Below are positions 53,060 to 61,433 of a DNA stretch of 64,000 nucleotides, in pieces; position 1 is the stretch's first letter, and the number at the start of each line of letters is the position of its first letter. Source of the stretch: Bradyrhizobium sp. WD16 (lineage in GTDB: Bacteria; Pseudomonadota; Alphaproteobacteria; Rhizobiales; Xanthobacteraceae); NCBI RefSeq assembly GCF_024181725.1, contig NZ_CP028908.1, positions 1,364,001-1,428,000 on the forward strand. Direction: 5' to 3'. Below the pieces are notes generated by a model, which saw only the letters and a program-made list of their open reading frames with translations, searched no databases and had not been told where the DNA came from. A program made the translations under genes and the position numbers.

Positions 53060-54724
53060 ATGAGCACTACGACTATGACATCAGCAAGACCGCGTGGCAT
53101 GACCGGCGAAGAACGCTTCGTCGTGCTTGCCTCGTCGCTCGGCACTGTCTTCGAATGGTATGACTTCTATCTCTACGGCTCGCTGGCTGCGATCATCGGC
53201 GCCCAGTTCTTCAGCGCCTATCCCGAAAGCACGCGCAACATCTTCGCGCTGCTGGCCTTCGCCGCCGGCTTCCTGGTGCGTCCGTTCGGCGCCATCGTGT
53301 TCGGCCGCGTCGGCGATATCGTCGGCCGCAAATACACCTTCCTCATCACCATCCTGATCATGGGCCTGTCGACCTTCGTGGTCGGCCTGCTGCCCAACGC
53401 CGCGACCATCGGCATCGCCGCCCCGATCATCCTGGTCGGCCTGCGCCTGCTGCAGGGTCTGGCGCTGGGTGGCGAATACGGCGGCGCCGCGACCTATGTC
53501 GCCGAGCACTCGCCGTCGAACCGCCGCGGCTACTACACCTCCTTCATCCAGACCACGGCGACGCTCGGCCTGTTCCTGTCGCTGCTGGTGATCCTGTTCA
53601 CCCGCACCATCATCGGCGAGGCCGAGTTCGCGGTCTGGGGCTGGCGCGTGCCGTTCCTGGTGTCGGTGGTTCTGCTCGGCGTCTCGGTCCTGATCCGCAT
53701 GCGCCTCAACGAATCGCCGGTGTTCCAGCGCATGAAGGATGAAGGCAAGGGCTCCAAGGCCCCGCTGACCGAAGCCTTCGCCAACTGGGGCAACGGCAAG
53801 ATCGTCCTGCTCGCCCTTCTCGGCCTGACCATGGGCCAGGGCGTCGTCTGGTACACCGGCCAGTTCTACGCGCTGTTCTTCCTGCAATCGATCCTCAAGG
53901 TCGACGGCTATACCTCGAACCTGCTGATCGCATGGTCGCTGGTGTTCGGCACCGGCTTCTTCGTGGTGTTCGGCGCCCTGTCCGACCGCATCGGCCGCAA
54001 GCCGATCATCATGGCGGGCTGCCTGATCGCGGCGCTGACCTTCTTCCCGATCTTCAAGATGATCTCGACCAACGCCAATCCGGCGCTGGAAAAGGCCTAT
54101 GAAAGCGTCAAGGTCCAGGTGGTGGCGGATCCCGCAAGCTGCGGCGACCTGTTCAACCCGGTGGGCACCCGCGTCTTCACCAAGCCCTGCGACACGGCCC
54201 GCGCCTTCCTCGCCCAGTCCTCGGTGAAGTACTCGACCGTGCCCGCCGCCGCCGGCTCTGCGGTCAAGATCCTGATCAACGACAAGGAAGTGCCCTACAC
54301 CGACGCCAAGACCTCCAACCCGGCGATCACCTCGGCCATCTCGGCCGCGGGCTATCCGAAGGCGGGCGATGCCGGCATCGTCAAGATGGCGCATCCGTTC
54401 GACATCTTCCGTCCGCAGGTCGCGGCGGTCATCGGGCTGCTGTTCATCCTGGTGGTCTTCGTCACCATGGTCTACGGCCCGATCGCGGCAATGCTGGTCG
54501 AACTCTTCCCGACCCGCATCCGCTACACCTCGATGTCGCTGCCCTACCACATCGGCAACGGCTGGTTCGGCGGCCTCCTGCCGGCGACCGCCTTCGCCAT
54601 CGTGGCCTCGACCGGCGACATCTATTCGGGCCTCTGGTACCCGGTGATCTTCGCGGCACTGACCTTCGTCATCGGCATGCTGTTCGTGCCCGAGACCAAG
54701 GACGTGGACATCACCGCCAACTGA
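53060..54724 (+). CDS. MFS transporter, metabolite:H+ symporter type, with large inserted loop
   Basis: A 554-residue transporter of the MHS (KgtP/ProP-like) group: TVFEWYDFYLYGSLAAII, FGRVGDIVGRKYTFL, GLRLLQGLALGGEYGGAATY and AEHSPSNRRGYYTSF. Typical members are about 430-450 residues. The extra length is a roughly 115-residue insert (residues about 335-450, with two Cys) between later membrane helices, ending before the segment DIFRPQVAAVIGLLF. The C-terminal half ends LFVPETKDVDIT. Substrate is probably an organic acid or related solute. ATG 53060 begins MSTTTMTSARPRGMTGEE. Confidence 0.9.
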   Translation: MSTTTMTSARPRGMTGEERFVVLASSLGTVFEWYDFYLYGSLAAIIGAQFFSAYPESTRNIFALLAFAAGFLVRPFGAIVFGRVGDIVGRKYTFLITILIMGLSTFVVGLLPNAATIGIAAPIILVGLRLLQGLALGGEYGGAATYVAEHSPSNRRGYYTSFIQTTATLGLFLSLLVILFTRTIIGEAEFAVWGWRVPFLVSVVLLGVSVLIRMRLNESPVFQRMKDEGKGSKAPLTEAFANWGNGKIVLLALLGLTMGQGVVWYTGQFYALFFLQSILKVDGYTSNLLIAWSLVFGTGFFVVFGALSDRIGRKPIIMAGCLIAALTFFPIFKMISTNANPALEKAYESVKVQVVADPASCGDLFNPVGTRVFTKPCDTARAFLAQSSVKYSTVPAAAGSAVKILINDKEVPYTDAKTSNPAITSAISAAGYPKAGDAGIVKMAHPFDIFRPQVAAVIGLLFILVVFVTMVYGPIAAMLVELFPTRIRYTSMSLPYHIGNGWFGGLLPATAFAIVASTGDIYSGLWYPVIFAALTFVIGMLFVPETKDVDITAN

Positions 54725-54808
54725 TGGCGTCGCCGGCGCGCCGGCAAGCTTCCGACGGATCGACGGCCGCGGCACCCGCCGCGGCCGTTTTCATTTTCGC
54801 GAGGCCGA

Positions 54809-55285
54809 TCAGTTCTCGCCGGCGCGGGCGCCGACGAACTGCAGCACCACCTCGCGGCGATGGCTGCTCGCGCGATGCTCGATCAGGTAGATGCCCTGCC
54901 AGGTGCCGAGGGCGAGCTTCCCGCCGGTCACCGGCACCTGCAGCGAGGTCGCGGTCAGCAGGGTCTTGATGTGGGCCGGCATGTCATCGGGCCCTTCGGC
55001 GTCGTGGGTCCAGCCGCCGCTCTGCGGCGCCAGGCGGTCGAGCGCGGTCAGCAGGTCGGCCTGCACGGCGGGATCGGCATTCTCCTGGATCGTCAGCGAG
55101 GCCGAGGTGTGACGCACGAACAGCGTCAACACGCCCTCGCCACCGGCGCAGCCGGCCACGAAGCGCCGCGCCTCCGCGGTGAGGTCGGTGAAGCCGGTGC
55201 CGCGCGTCGCCACACTCAGGGTCGCGGTCGCGACGATCGTCGCCGGGACCGTGCGGATATCTGAACTGGTGATGGACGTGGCCAT
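54809..55285 (-). CDS. YjbQ / UPF0047 family protein
   Basis: A 158-residue protein with the family signature: LTLFVRHTSASLTIQENADP near residues 57-76, HDAEGPDDMPAHIKTLL near 97-113 and the terminal LGTWQGIYLIEHR. Conserved His residues cluster as in thiamin-phosphate-synthase-like YjbQ proteins. A secondary enzyme activity of this kind has been described for E. coli YjbQ; the physiological role is unclear. Confidence 0.88.
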   Translation of the reverse strand: MATSITSSDIRTVPATIVATATLSVATRGTGFTDLTAEARRFVAGCAGGEGVLTLFVRHTSASLTIQENADPAVQADLLTALDRLAPQSGGWTHDAEGPDDMPAHIKTLLTATSLQVPVTGGKLALGTWQGIYLIEHRASSHRREVVLQFVGARAGEN

Positions 55286-55326
55286 GGCGCTCTCCGCTCA
55301 AGCTCGGCGATAATGGCAAGCGCCGC

Positions 55327-55992
55327 TCAGCGCGCGCCGAGATCGCGTTTCATCCGCGCCGCCATGTCGACAAGCTGGTTCCAGGCACGTTCGACGACGC
55401 TCTTCCGCCGCTCGAATTCGCGCCCTGCGGCCGCGCTGTCGTCCTCGGCGGCCGGCGCCGCCTTCGATGCCGCCGGCGGGTTCGGCGGCAGGTTCGGCGT
55501 CGGCGCGACCGTCGCGGTGGGGGCCGGCTCGCGCCGCGCCAGCTCCTCGCTCAGCCGCGCGGTCTCGCCACGCAGCCGCGTCGTCTCATCGTTCAGGCGC
55601 GACAGTTCGGAGTTCAGGCGCGTGGTCTCGTCCTGCAGCCGATGCAGACTGTCCGCCGTGACCGCATCGAGATCCTGCGACGGCACCGCAACAGCAGGGG
55701 GCGTCCGGGGCGAACTCAGCCGCGGCGGCAGGGCCGCATAGGCGCGGCGCGGACCGCTGCACGGCACCGCCACGGCATCGCCGGTATCGAGCCTCAGCAC
55801 GCCGTCGGCACGCGGCAGCAGCATGGTGCAGTCCCGCGCCAGCGCCGCACCGCCGCCAAGCGACACGGCAAGACCGGCCGCGGCGACACCGATCAGAACG
55901 CGCCCGATCAGAGCGACGATCGTCCCGGCGACCGTCCTCCCGGCGACAGTGGCGCCCGATTGCGATCGACGCGGCAGCGTGCCGAACATCAT
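55327..55992 (-). CDS. Membrane-anchored coiled-coil protein of unknown function
   Basis: A 221-residue protein. One N-terminal membrane helix (IVALIGRVLIGVAAAGLAVS region), a short Cys-containing periplasmic domain, and a coiled coil built on a 14-residue repeat (DETTRLNSELSRLN then DETTRLRGETARLS), followed by a Pro/Ala-rich linker and a helical end. I recognise no family. The start is one of two adjacent ATGs just after the HCCA-isomerase-like gene stop, so the two are probably co-transcribed. Confidence 0.6.
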   Translation of the reverse strand: MMFGTLPRRSQSGATVAGRTVAGTIVALIGRVLIGVAAAGLAVSLGGGAALARDCTMLLPRADGVLRLDTGDAVAVPCSGPRRAYAALPPRLSSPRTPPAVAVPSQDLDAVTADSLHRLQDETTRLNSELSRLNDETTRLRGETARLSEELARREPAPTATVAPTPNLPPNPPAASKAAPAAEDDSAAAGREFERRKSVVERAWNQLVDMAARMKRDLGAR

Positions 55993-55996
55993 TCCC

Positions 55997-56620
55997 TCAT
56001 GCGTCGCAGCGATAGGGCCGACGCCCTGAACGCAACGCGTCGGCCAGGAGTTCGATCCGGTCCTGGCCCCAGAACACCTCGCCATCGAGCACATAGACCG
56101 GCGAGCCGAACACGTCGGCCGCCACCGCCTCCTCGCGGTTCTTCTCGTAGCGTGCGCCGACCTCCTCCGAGCGCGCCCGCTCCAGCAGCGCCGGCCCCGG
56201 CAGCCCGGCCGCATTGACGAGGTCGGTGAGGACCGCGGGATCGCCGAGATCGCGCTCCTGCTGCCAGATCGCCGGGAAGGCGAGGCGCAGATACGGCTCC
56301 GGATCGTGGCCGGCCTCGATCATGGCGATCACCAGCTTGTCGGCGAGCGCCGCGTTGAACGGCCAGTGCGCCGGATGCAGGCGAAGATCGAGCCCGCGCT
56401 TGTCGCGCCAGCGCTGCAGCTCGACGATCCGATAGCGCTGCCGCACCGGATGGCGCTTGGCGAGCGGCAGTCCGCCGGTCTCCGAGAACAGGTCGACCAG
56501 CGTCACCGGCCTGTAATTAATTCTGCAGCCATAATCACTTGCGACCTGCGTGAAGGCGCCATGGCCGATATAGGCCCACGGCGACTGGAGCGAAAAATAG
56601 TAATCGATCTGACGCGGCAT
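55997..56620 (-). CDS. DsbA-family protein, 2-hydroxychromene-2-carboxylate isomerase-like
   Basis: A 207-residue protein beginning MPRQIDYYFSLQSPWAYIGH, the HCCA-isomerase/DsbA-like opening in which the CxxC pair is absent, then LPLAKRHPVRQRYRIVELQRW in two conserved pieces and a C-terminal FGSPVYVLDGEVFWGQDRIELL. The fold is thioredoxin-like, often glutathione-dependent. Substrate unknown. ATG 56620 matches the family start; the longer frame to 56758 does not. Confidence 0.85.
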   Translation of the reverse strand: MPRQIDYYFSLQSPWAYIGHGAFTQVASDYGCRINYRPVTLVDLFSETGGLPLAKRHPVRQRYRIVELQRWRDKRGLDLRLHPAHWPFNAALADKLVIAMIEAGHDPEPYLRLAFPAIWQQERDLGDPAVLTDLVNAAGLPGPALLERARSEEVGARYEKNREEAVAADVFGSPVYVLDGEVFWGQDRIELLADALRSGRRPYRCDA

Positions 56621-56800
56621 TCCGGTTTCCAGGCGGTTTCGAACGCGATGCACCGGCCATCCCAACAGACCGCCGCCGTCGCCGCAAGGCGCTTGCCACG
56701 TCCATGCCGTTTCCCGCGATGCGGCAATGACCCTCGCGGCAGCGGCGACGTCGCTCATTTAGCCTTGAGTTTCAAGGCGATAACGTGGGATTACGACTTC

Positions 56801-56829
56801 TTGACTTGCCAGGGAGCCGTCAGTATGGT
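56801..56829 (+). promoter_or_regulatory. Candidate sigma-70 promoter of the F0 operon
   Basis: TTGACT (56801-56806), 17-base spacer, TATGGT (56824-56829), about 70 bases before the atpI start. Confidence 0.5.
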
Positions 56830-56897
56830 CCGCGCGGTTTCGTGGGGCGGCGGGGCTTTTTTTCTCAATCGCGCGAGCGCGTCAGGTGTCGGCGGCT

Positions 56898-57287
56898 ATG
56901 ACGGATGGCACGCGACATGATCGAGGCGACGAGAAGAATAGCGAGCACCCGCCGGCCGATGAGGCTGCGCTTTCCGCAAGGCTGACGCATCTGGACCAAC
57001 GGCTCGCCGCAGCGCGGCGGGAGCGTGAAAACCAGAGCGCCCGGCAAGGCAGCGAGGGCGAATCCGCATCCTCCAGGGCTTCGGCCATGGCGCGCGGCTT
57101 CCGTCTCTCCTCCGAACTGGTCGCAGGCGTCGTGGTCGGTGCGGTCATCGGGTGGGGCTTCGACCGCCTTCTGTCGACGTCGCCCTGGGGTTTCATCGTG
57201 TTTCTTCTGCTCGGCTTCGCTGCCGGCGTCGTGAACCTGATGCGGGCTGCAGGCGTCACTCCCGGCGACACATCCGATCGTTCCTGA
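56898..57287 (+). CDS. atpI: AtpI, F0F1 ATP synthase assembly protein
   Basis: A 129-residue protein. A charged, helical N-terminal half is followed by two membrane helices (LVAGVVVGAVIGWGFDRLLS and GFIVFLLLGFAAGVVNLMRAAG), the AtpI pattern in alphaproteobacteria. AtpI helps c-ring assembly and Mg/Ca handling in some bacteria. The ATG at 56898 was chosen; a GTG lies four codons upstream. First gene of the F0 operon. Confidence 0.88.
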   Translation: MTDGTRHDRGDEKNSEHPPADEAALSARLTHLDQRLAAARRERENQSARQGSEGESASSRASAMARGFRLSSELVAGVVVGAVIGWGFDRLLSTSPWGFIVFLLLGFAAGVVNLMRAAGVTPGDTSDRS

Positions 57288-57408
57288 AGTCGATCGCCTT
57301 CAAGCGGTCGATCCTGACCGGGCCGCCGCGCCTTGTCGGGGCTATGAGGCGATAAGTTAAGACTGTTTCAGCCCGGCGCGCGCCGGCAAAGATGAGAGAC
57401 GAGACCGG

Positions 57409-58158
57409 ATGGCCGATCCGATTCATCAATTCGAGATCCACAAGATCTTCACGCTGGGCCATATCGGCAACCAGGAAATCGCCTTCACCAATTCGTCGGC
57501 CTACATGCTCGGCGCCGTGGCGATCGTCGCGCTCCTGATGATCGGCGGCAGCGCCGGCCGGCGGCTGATTCCGACCCGCTTCCAGTCGCTCGCCGAGCTC
57601 TCCTACGAATTCGTCAGTAATACGCTACGCAGCAGCGTCGGCGAAGAGGGCATGAAGTTCTTCCCCTTCGTGTTCTCGATCTTCATGTTCGTCCTGGTCG
57701 CGAACCTCGTCGGCATCATCCCGTACACCTTCACCGTCACCAGCCACATCATCATCACCCTCGCCCTGGCGTTGATGGTGTTCTTCACGGTGCTGCTCTA
57801 CGGCCTCTACAAGAACGGCCTCGGCTTCTTCAAGCTGTTCGTGCCGCACGGCATTCCGTTCTACATCCTGCCTCTGATCGTCGTCATCGAGGTGATCTCC
57901 TTCCTGTCGCGCCCGGTGTCGCATTCGGTGCGTCTGTTCGCCAACATGCTGGCGGGCCACATCACCCTCAAGGTGTTCGCCGGCTTCGTCTCCTCGCTCT
58001 CCGCGCTCGGCGCGCTCGGTATCGCCGGCTCGATTCTACCGCTGGCGATGACCACCGCCCTGACGGCGCTGGAGCTGCTGGTCGCCTTCCTGCAGGCCTA
58101 CGTCTTCGCGATCCTGACCTGCATTTACCTGAACGACGCGCTTCACCCGGGGCACTGA
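57409..58158 (+). CDS. atpB: F0 subunit a
   Basis: A 249-residue polytopic membrane subunit. The proton-path helix contains the essential Arg in [12 protein letters not shown] near residues 177-188, with Gln/His residues in the following helices and [20 protein letters not shown] near the C-terminus. Length is normal. It forms the two half-channels against the c-ring. Confidence 0.96.
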   Translation: MADPIHQFEIHKIFTLGHIGNQEIAFTNSSAYMLGAVAIVALLMIGGSAGRRLIPTRFQSLAELSYEFVSNTLRSSVGEEGMKFFPFVFSIFMFVLVANLVGIIPYTFTVTSHIIITLALALMVFFTVLLYGLYKNGLGFFKLFVPHGIPFYILPLIVVIEVISFLSRPVSHSVRLFANMLAGHITLKVFAGFVSSLSALGALGIAGSILPLAMTTALTALELLVAFLQAYVFAILTCIYLNDALHPGH

Positions 58159-58214
58159 GCCCCGGAGGAAAGACTTCCACCCCCAAACCAGACGTTTACA
58201 GAAGGAGTTTCGTT

Positions 58215-58442
58215 ATGGATCCAGTCGCAGCGAAGTACATCGGCGCCGGCATCGCCTGCCTCGGCATGGGCGGCGCGGGCATCGGCGTCGGCAGCATCTT
58301 CAGCCAGTTCCTGAACGGTGCGCTGCGCAATCCGTCCGCGGCCCAGGGCCAGTTCGCGAACCTGATCTTCGGCTTCGCCGTGACCGAAGCGCTCGGCATC
58401 TTCTCGCTGCTGATCGCGCTGCTGCTCCTGTTCGCCGTCTGA
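58215..58442 (+). CDS. atpE: F0 subunit c
   Basis: A 75-residue hairpin of two membrane helices. The loop is [12 protein letters not shown] and the proton-carrying carboxylate is Glu58 in [11 protein letters not shown]. No sodium-binding pattern is evident, so H+ coupling is expected. A good AAGGAG ribosome site lies upstream (58200-58206 region). Confidence 0.96.
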   Translation: MDPVAAKYIGAGIACLGMGGAGIGVGSIFSQFLNGALRNPSAAQGQFANLIFGFAVTEALGIFSLLIALLLLFAV

Positions 58443-58510
58443 GCTGAACCGAACCGAACCGGCTGTTGCGGGCGCCTTCGCGCTCGCGACTGACGACAGA
58501 GGAGATGTCC

Positions 58511-59095
58511 GTGGCTGAAAGTCATGGCACCGCAAATCACGGCACCGCAAAGGCCGCCGCACCGGCGACCGGCGCCCACACGGAAGCAGAGGGCCATGGC
58601 AAGGGCGGATTTCCGCCCTTCCAGAAGGAAACCTTCGCTTCCCAGCTGGTGTCGTTCGCGATCGCTTTCGTCCTGCTTTATGTGATCGTCTCGAAGTTCG
58701 CGCTGCCGCGGGTCGGCGGCCTGATCTCGGCCCGTCAGGGCCTGATCGACAGCGATCTCGCCGAGGCGCAGAAGCTCAAGGACGAGTCGGATGCGGCGCT
58801 GAAGGCCTATGAGAGCGAACTCGCCGCGGCGCGTTCGCGGGCGCAGGCCATCGGCAACGAGACCCGCGAGAAGCTCGCCGCGCAATCCGACGCGGAACGC
58901 AAGGCGCTGGAACAGCGTCTTGCGGAAAAGCTCGAGGCTGCGGAAGCCTCCATCGCCAAGACCCGCCAGGTGGCGATGGGCAATGTCCGCGGCATCGCCT
59001 CCGAGGCCGCCGCCGCCATCGTGCAGCGCCTCAGCGGCACGGTGCCCGACGGCAACAGCGTCGCGGCCGCCGTCGACGCCTCCTTGAAGGGATAA
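58511..59095 (+). CDS. atpF2: F0 subunit b'
   Basis: A 194-residue peripheral stalk subunit with a disordered His/Ala-rich N-terminus, one membrane helix ([21 protein letters not shown], quoted in part as [13 protein letters not shown]) and a long coiled coil. Separate b and b' subunits are typical of phototrophic and related alphaproteobacteria. I place the start at GTG 58511, since AGAGGAG (ending 58504) is at proper distance from it and abuts the in-frame ATG 58505. Confidence 0.9.
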   Translation: MAESHGTANHGTAKAAAPATGAHTEAEGHGKGGFPPFQKETFASQLVSFAIAFVLLYVIVSKFALPRVGGLISARQGLIDSDLAEAQKLKDESDAALKAYESELAAARSRAQAIGNETREKLAAQSDAERKALEQRLAEKLEAAEASIAKTRQVAMGNVRGIASEAAAAIVQRLSGTVPDGNSVAAAVDASLKG

Positions 59096-59101
59096 GCCGC
59101 G

Positions 59102-59584
59102 ATGCTGCAAGCAGAAGACTGGGTCGCCGTTGCCTTTCTGATCCTGATGGGTGTGTTCGCCTATTTCGGCGTGCACCGCACACTCCTGAAGGCGCTGGAC
59201 CACCGCCGCGACCGCATCAAGGCCGAACTCGATGACGCCCGGCGGCTCAAGGAAGAAGCCGCCAAGCTCGTTGCCGAGTACCGGGCGCGCCGTGCCAGCG
59301 CCGAGCGCGAGGCGGAGGAGATCGTGGCCAACGCCAGGGCGGACGCCGAGCGGATCGCCGCCGAGGCCAGGACCAAGATGGAAGACTTCGTCACCCGCCG
59401 CACCAAGAGCGCCGAAAGCAAGATCGCCATGGCCGAGGCTCAGGCTCTCGCCGACGTTCGCGCCGCCGCCGCCGAGGCTGCGGCCAGCGCCGCGGGCGCC
59501 ATCCTGTCCCAATCGGTCAAGGGCAAGATCAACGAGGATCTCGTCGGAAACAGCATCCAGGACCTGCGCCAGAAGCTGAATTGA
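59102..59584 (+). CDS. atpF: F0 subunit b
   Basis: A 160-residue peripheral stalk subunit: N-terminal membrane helix ([17 protein letters not shown]) followed by a charged coiled coil ([20 protein letters not shown] and on). Six bases after the b' stop. Last gene before the operon terminator. The F1 genes are not here. Confidence 0.93.
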   Translation: MLQAEDWVAVAFLILMGVFAYFGVHRTLLKALDHRRDRIKAELDDARRLKEEAAKLVAEYRARRASAEREAEEIVANARADAERIAAEARTKMEDFVTRRTKSAESKIAMAEAQALADVRAAAAEAAASAAGAILSQSVKGKINEDLVGNSIQDLRQKLN

Positions 59585-59608
59585 CCGCCGATCGCGGGAT
59601 CCCGAATC

Positions 59609-59643
59609 AAAAAGCCGGAGCGACCAGGTCGCTCCGGCTTTTT
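59609..59643 (+). terminator. Rho-independent terminator of the F0 operon
   Basis: Stem GCCGGAGCGACC (59614-59625) and GGTCGCTCCGGC (59627-59638) with AAAAA before and TTTTT after. The flanking A and T runs make it usable in both directions, so it may also stop the convergent lipoprotein gene. Confidence 0.92.
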
Positions 59644-59687
59644 GCTGCCTGAAGTTTCTGCGGCCTTCCCGCTCGGACGCTGTCGAA

Positions 59688-60392
59688 TCAGCCCTGCGGC
59701 TTCTTCGCCCGGTGGGGCCGCGCCGCCGGCTGGGACTTCATGCCGTTGGGATCGAAGCCGATATAGAAGACGTAGGAGTCGTTGGCGTCGGCTGTCGGCA
59801 CCGGATAGACCACGTCCTCGGCCACGAAGCTGTAGGCTACATTTTCGCCGGTCACCTGGGTGCTGGTGCGATAGAACTTGGTGAAGACGATCTTGTCCTG
59901 GATGCCTTCCTGGACAACGGCGACGCGCAGCGGAATATCCACCGTCGGCGGCGCGCCGGCCGGACCGACGATGACGCGGCCCTCGATGCCGATCCGGGAG
60001 GTGATCTGGCCGTTGTTGAGATTGCAGTCCCGCGCAGTGCGGCTGATCGTGAGCTGATAGCGCAGGTCGCTGCCGCTCGCCGGCTTGCCGGGCAGGCCGA
60101 CCGCCAGGGTCGAGGCGCCGGAGCGGATCGCAACCGGCGGACAGGTGAGCTGGATGTCCTGGGCGTCCTGGGTGACCTGCGTCTTGCTCGAGGTCTCGCC
60201 GACGGCCTGGGATGTCGACCCGAACAGCTGGCTGAAGCGCGATCCGATCGAAGACAGCCCGCTCGAGGACGATCCCGAGCCCGATGATCCAAACATGCTG
60301 CCGCCGCCGCAGCCGGCAAGTGTCCCTGCCGCCACCATGCAGGCCACGGCACCGATGCTCCGCGTCCAGCGCAACCAATTCTGTTCGCTCAT
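59688..60392 (-). CDS. Lipoprotein of unknown function
   Basis: A 234-residue precursor with lipobox LAG-Cys28 after a hydrophobic stretch. A Ser/Gly-rich linker follows, then a beta-rich domain (QLTCPPVAIRSGASTL; YQLTISRTARDCNLNNG; VRVIVGPAG-type strands) with two Cys, and a basic tail. Proteins of this kind are conserved in Hyphomicrobiales but I know no function. Converges on the F0 operon. Confidence 0.75.
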   Translation of the reverse strand: MSEQNWLRWTRSIGAVACMVAAGTLAGCGGGSMFGSSGSGSSSSGLSSIGSRFSQLFGSTSQAVGETSSKTQVTQDAQDIQLTCPPVAIRSGASTLAVGLPGKPASGSDLRYQLTISRTARDCNLNNGQITSRIGIEGRVIVGPAGAPPTVDIPLRVAVVQEGIQDKIVFTKFYRTSTQVTGENVAYSFVAEDVVYPVPTADANDSYVFYIGFDPNGMKSQPAARPHRAKKPQG

Positions 60393-60557
60393 GATTCCCC
60401 GGTTCCGACCGTCACAGTGGCGAGGTTATAGCAGGGCAAAGGCGGCAAACCAAAGGCGTCAGTTGGCGCCGGCACAGTTTCCGGCGCTCGTCAGTGGCTT
60501 GCCGCCGCTGCGGACGCGATCGGCGGAAACTGGCGCTCGTGGAGCCGATTTGGCGGA

Positions 60558-61145
60558 TCAGCCACGGAAATCGTCGGCCAGCAGCCCGAACAGGTAATGG
60601 TCCTGCCAGACGCCGTTGATGCAGAGGTAGCGCCGCGCCTTGCCCTCGCGCACGAAGCCGCATTTCTCCAGCACCCGCACCGAGGCGGTGTTGGTAGGGA
60701 TGCAGGCGGCCTCGATCCGGTGCAGGTTGAGCTCGCCGAACAGCGATGGCAGCAGCACCTTGAGCGCTGCAGTCATGTAGCCATTGCCGGCGAAGGGGGC
60801 GCCGATCCAGTAGCCGATGGTCCCGGCCTGGACGATGCCGCGGCGGACATTGGCGAGGGTCACCCCACCGACCAGCATCTCGTCCCGTTCCCTGAAAATC
60901 AGGAAGGGATAGGCGCGATCGGCCGCCAGATCCTCCTCATAGCGCCGCAGCCGGCGGCGAAAGCCCGACCTGGTGAGATCGTCGGACGGCCAGATCGGCT
61001 CCCAGGGGGTGAGAAAGGCGCGGCTCATCTCGCGCAGCTGCGACCACTGGGCGAAGTCCGACATCTGCGGCACGCGCAGCGACAGCCCGCTGCCACGCGG
61101 CGCCAGCGGCGGCGGAGCGCTCGACGGCAAGCGGAACAGGGCCAT
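60558..61145 (-). CDS. GNAT acetyltransferase, RimJ/RimL-like
   Basis: A 195-residue protein: MSDFAQWSQLREMSRAFLTPW near residue 28, YPFLIFRERDEMLVGGVTLAN, GYWIGAPFAGNGYMTAALKV (acetyl-CoA loop) near 112-131 and IPTNTASVRVLEKCGFVREG near 150-169, the hallmark of ribosomal-protein N-terminal acetyltransferases. In alphaproteobacteria a RimJ-like gene lies beside the M16 peptidase and thrC, as here. Confidence 0.9.
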   Translation of the reverse strand: MALFRLPSSAPPPLAPRGSGLSLRVPQMSDFAQWSQLREMSRAFLTPWEPIWPSDDLTRSGFRRRLRRYEEDLAADRAYPFLIFRERDEMLVGGVTLANVRRGIVQAGTIGYWIGAPFAGNGYMTAALKVLLPSLFGELNLHRIEAACIPTNTASVRVLEKCGFVREGKARRYLCINGVWQDHYLFGLLADDFRG

Positions 61146-61192
61146 GCCTCGATGCCTTTTCCTGCGTGGCGAGATCGGCTCGCCACTCTGAG

Positions 61193-61267
61193 CTAGTGTC
61201 CCGTCTCCGAATTACCGCTTCGTTTGCCTCACCCTCGCACAGTCATTCGGAGACATCGGGACACTAG
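61193..61267. repeat. Palindromic element family B
   Basis: CTAGTGTCCCGTCTCCGAAT start, GGAGACATCGGGACACTAG end. The linker CATCGTTATGATT to the next element matches the one at 15085-15097 apart from one base. Confidence 0.92.
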
Positions 61268-61280
61268 CATCGTTATGATT

Positions 61281-61358
61281 CTAGTGTGGTTTTGGATCTG
61301 ACGCGCGTATGACGAATTCGCTGCAATGCTGAAACGAGCGTCAGATCCACCACACTAG
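61281..61358. repeat. Palindromic element family A
   Basis: A 78-base palindrome, ends CTAGTGTGG/CCACACTAG, arms GGATCTGACGC.CGT/GAGCGTCAGATCC with few mismatches. Confidence 0.92.
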
Positions 61359-61433
61359 TGCGGTGGTCACTACCTTAGATCATCAATCGCCGGCGTGGGT
61401 ACCGGTTTTGCGAAGCGCCGCGCCTGCCCGCCG

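Larger units (their letters stand above)
61146..61433. other. Intergenic region with palindromic elements B and A
   Basis: No gene seen; mostly occupied by the B-linker-A pair (61193-61358). A further CTAGTGCGGTGG start at 61355 suggests a broken third element. Confidence 0.75.

Noticed and set aside
53081-54775. A 564-codon open frame opposite the MFS transporter
   Set aside because: Charged, low-complexity translation typical of an antisense frame of a membrane protein gene.
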